Below, piece after piece: positions 63,485 to 64,000 of a stretch of 64,000 bases of DNA (its first letter is position 1; every line of letters begins with the position of its first letter). Source of the stretch: Climacteris rufus (Eukaryota > Chordata > Aves > Passeriformes > Climacteridae). The stretch is taken from contig VZRZ01006776.1 in the NCBI GenBank assembly GCA_013398175.1, positions 380,257 through 444,256 of the forward strand. The letters are read 5' to 3'. The notes beneath the pieces are model-generated. The model had not been told where the DNA came from and did not search any database. It was given only the letters and a program-made list of their open reading frames with translations. The position numbers were made by a program, and so were the translations under genes.

Positions 63485-64000
63485 GTGCAGTTGTTTAGGT
63501 AGAACAAAGATTCATTCTGCCTAGCAGAGCTCACAGCCTATGGCTAACAAACTTTTCTGGGTAGTCTAAATGCACATTTAGGGCTAAAGGAGTTATTTTC
63601 CACTTCATATATAAACTTTCTCATCGAAGTAATTACAAAAATGAGTTACACTACCCCAGCTTTAGAAAAATTAAAATGGAGACCCTACTGCAGTACACTC
63701 TGATGAAATCACTTTTCTCTTTTTGTTAAGTATAGCATGATTGCACTCAACTAGTACACTCTTTCACAGTTTTGGTGCCTTTCCCCATTCAATTCCCATA
63801 TGCAGCAGTTCAACCAAAAGCCAACAGGACAATCCCACAATGTACAGACTCCTAAGTAAACTAACTCCAGACTGAAAAGTCTAAAATACATTAAGAACTA
63901 CATGCTCTATTTGCTCTTCAGATCACCTTTTCTTTTTACTTAGGTAATTCCTTATTCCTGTTTCAGATGCTGGTGCATATGCTCTGGATTTCATTCACAA

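Larger units (their letters stand above)
58257..64000 (-). other. FAT1 intron 3 (partial), no exon found
   Basis: I looked on the minus strand for cadherin motifs (DxNDN, A-T-D-A-D, LDRE) with splice sites and found none. The preceding exon, expected to code for about one cadherin repeat ending in G, is therefore taken to lie beyond 64000. There is a run of 24 T (63406-63429) and an N gap. Confidence 0.75.

Overview
The window is vertebrate nuclear DNA, almost certainly from a bird. It carries 24 exons of one large protocadherin-type gene on the minus strand, and its repeats are avian CR1 LINE fragments plus a bird-type endogenous-retrovirus LTR. I recognise the gene as FAT1. The predicted protein follows the vertebrate FAT1 architecture domain by domain, including a closing LamG/EGF block, one transmembrane helix, FPPPP-type proline motifs and the C-terminal PDZ ligand HTEV.

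Layout from left to right (the gene reads right to left). 1-8.1 kb is intergenic sequence downstream of FAT1 with several repeats. A CR1 copy at 1998-4795 has its 5' half inverted relative to its 3' half, and that inverted half is split by an LTR of about 1054 bp (3452-4505). A second CR1 piece lies at 5503-5760, and an unexplained GC-rich block at about 6780-7430. About 8.2-9.25 kb is the FAT1 3' UTR. 9246-17388 holds the cytoplasmic tail, transmembrane segment and EGF exons. 17920-21089 holds the LamG domain, the first EGF and the membrane-proximal region. 25139-58256 holds the cadherin-repeat exons, including one giant 4068-bp exon at 35556-39623. 58257-64000 is intron with no exon that I can find. 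A 17-N assembly gap sits at 63468-63484.

The 24 exons sum to 10,190 nt, every junction is in phase with GT-AG sites, and there is no frameshift or premature stop. They encode about 3395 residues, compared with roughly 4590 for the whole mammalian protein. The N-terminal cadherin repeats (about 1-10), signal peptide and promoter lie beyond the right edge. I use exon numbers 4-27, counted back from a 27-exon human-like model; this numbering is inferred.

The most useful novelty candidates are short phase-compatible cassette exons in intron 26, inside the cytoplasmic tail. The best is a 36-bp exon at 10806-10841, followed by a 60-bp exon at 13574-13633. A possible truncating exon lies at 15137-15190. 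Otherwise this is a conventional, intact gene region, and I see no sign of an undescribed gene system.
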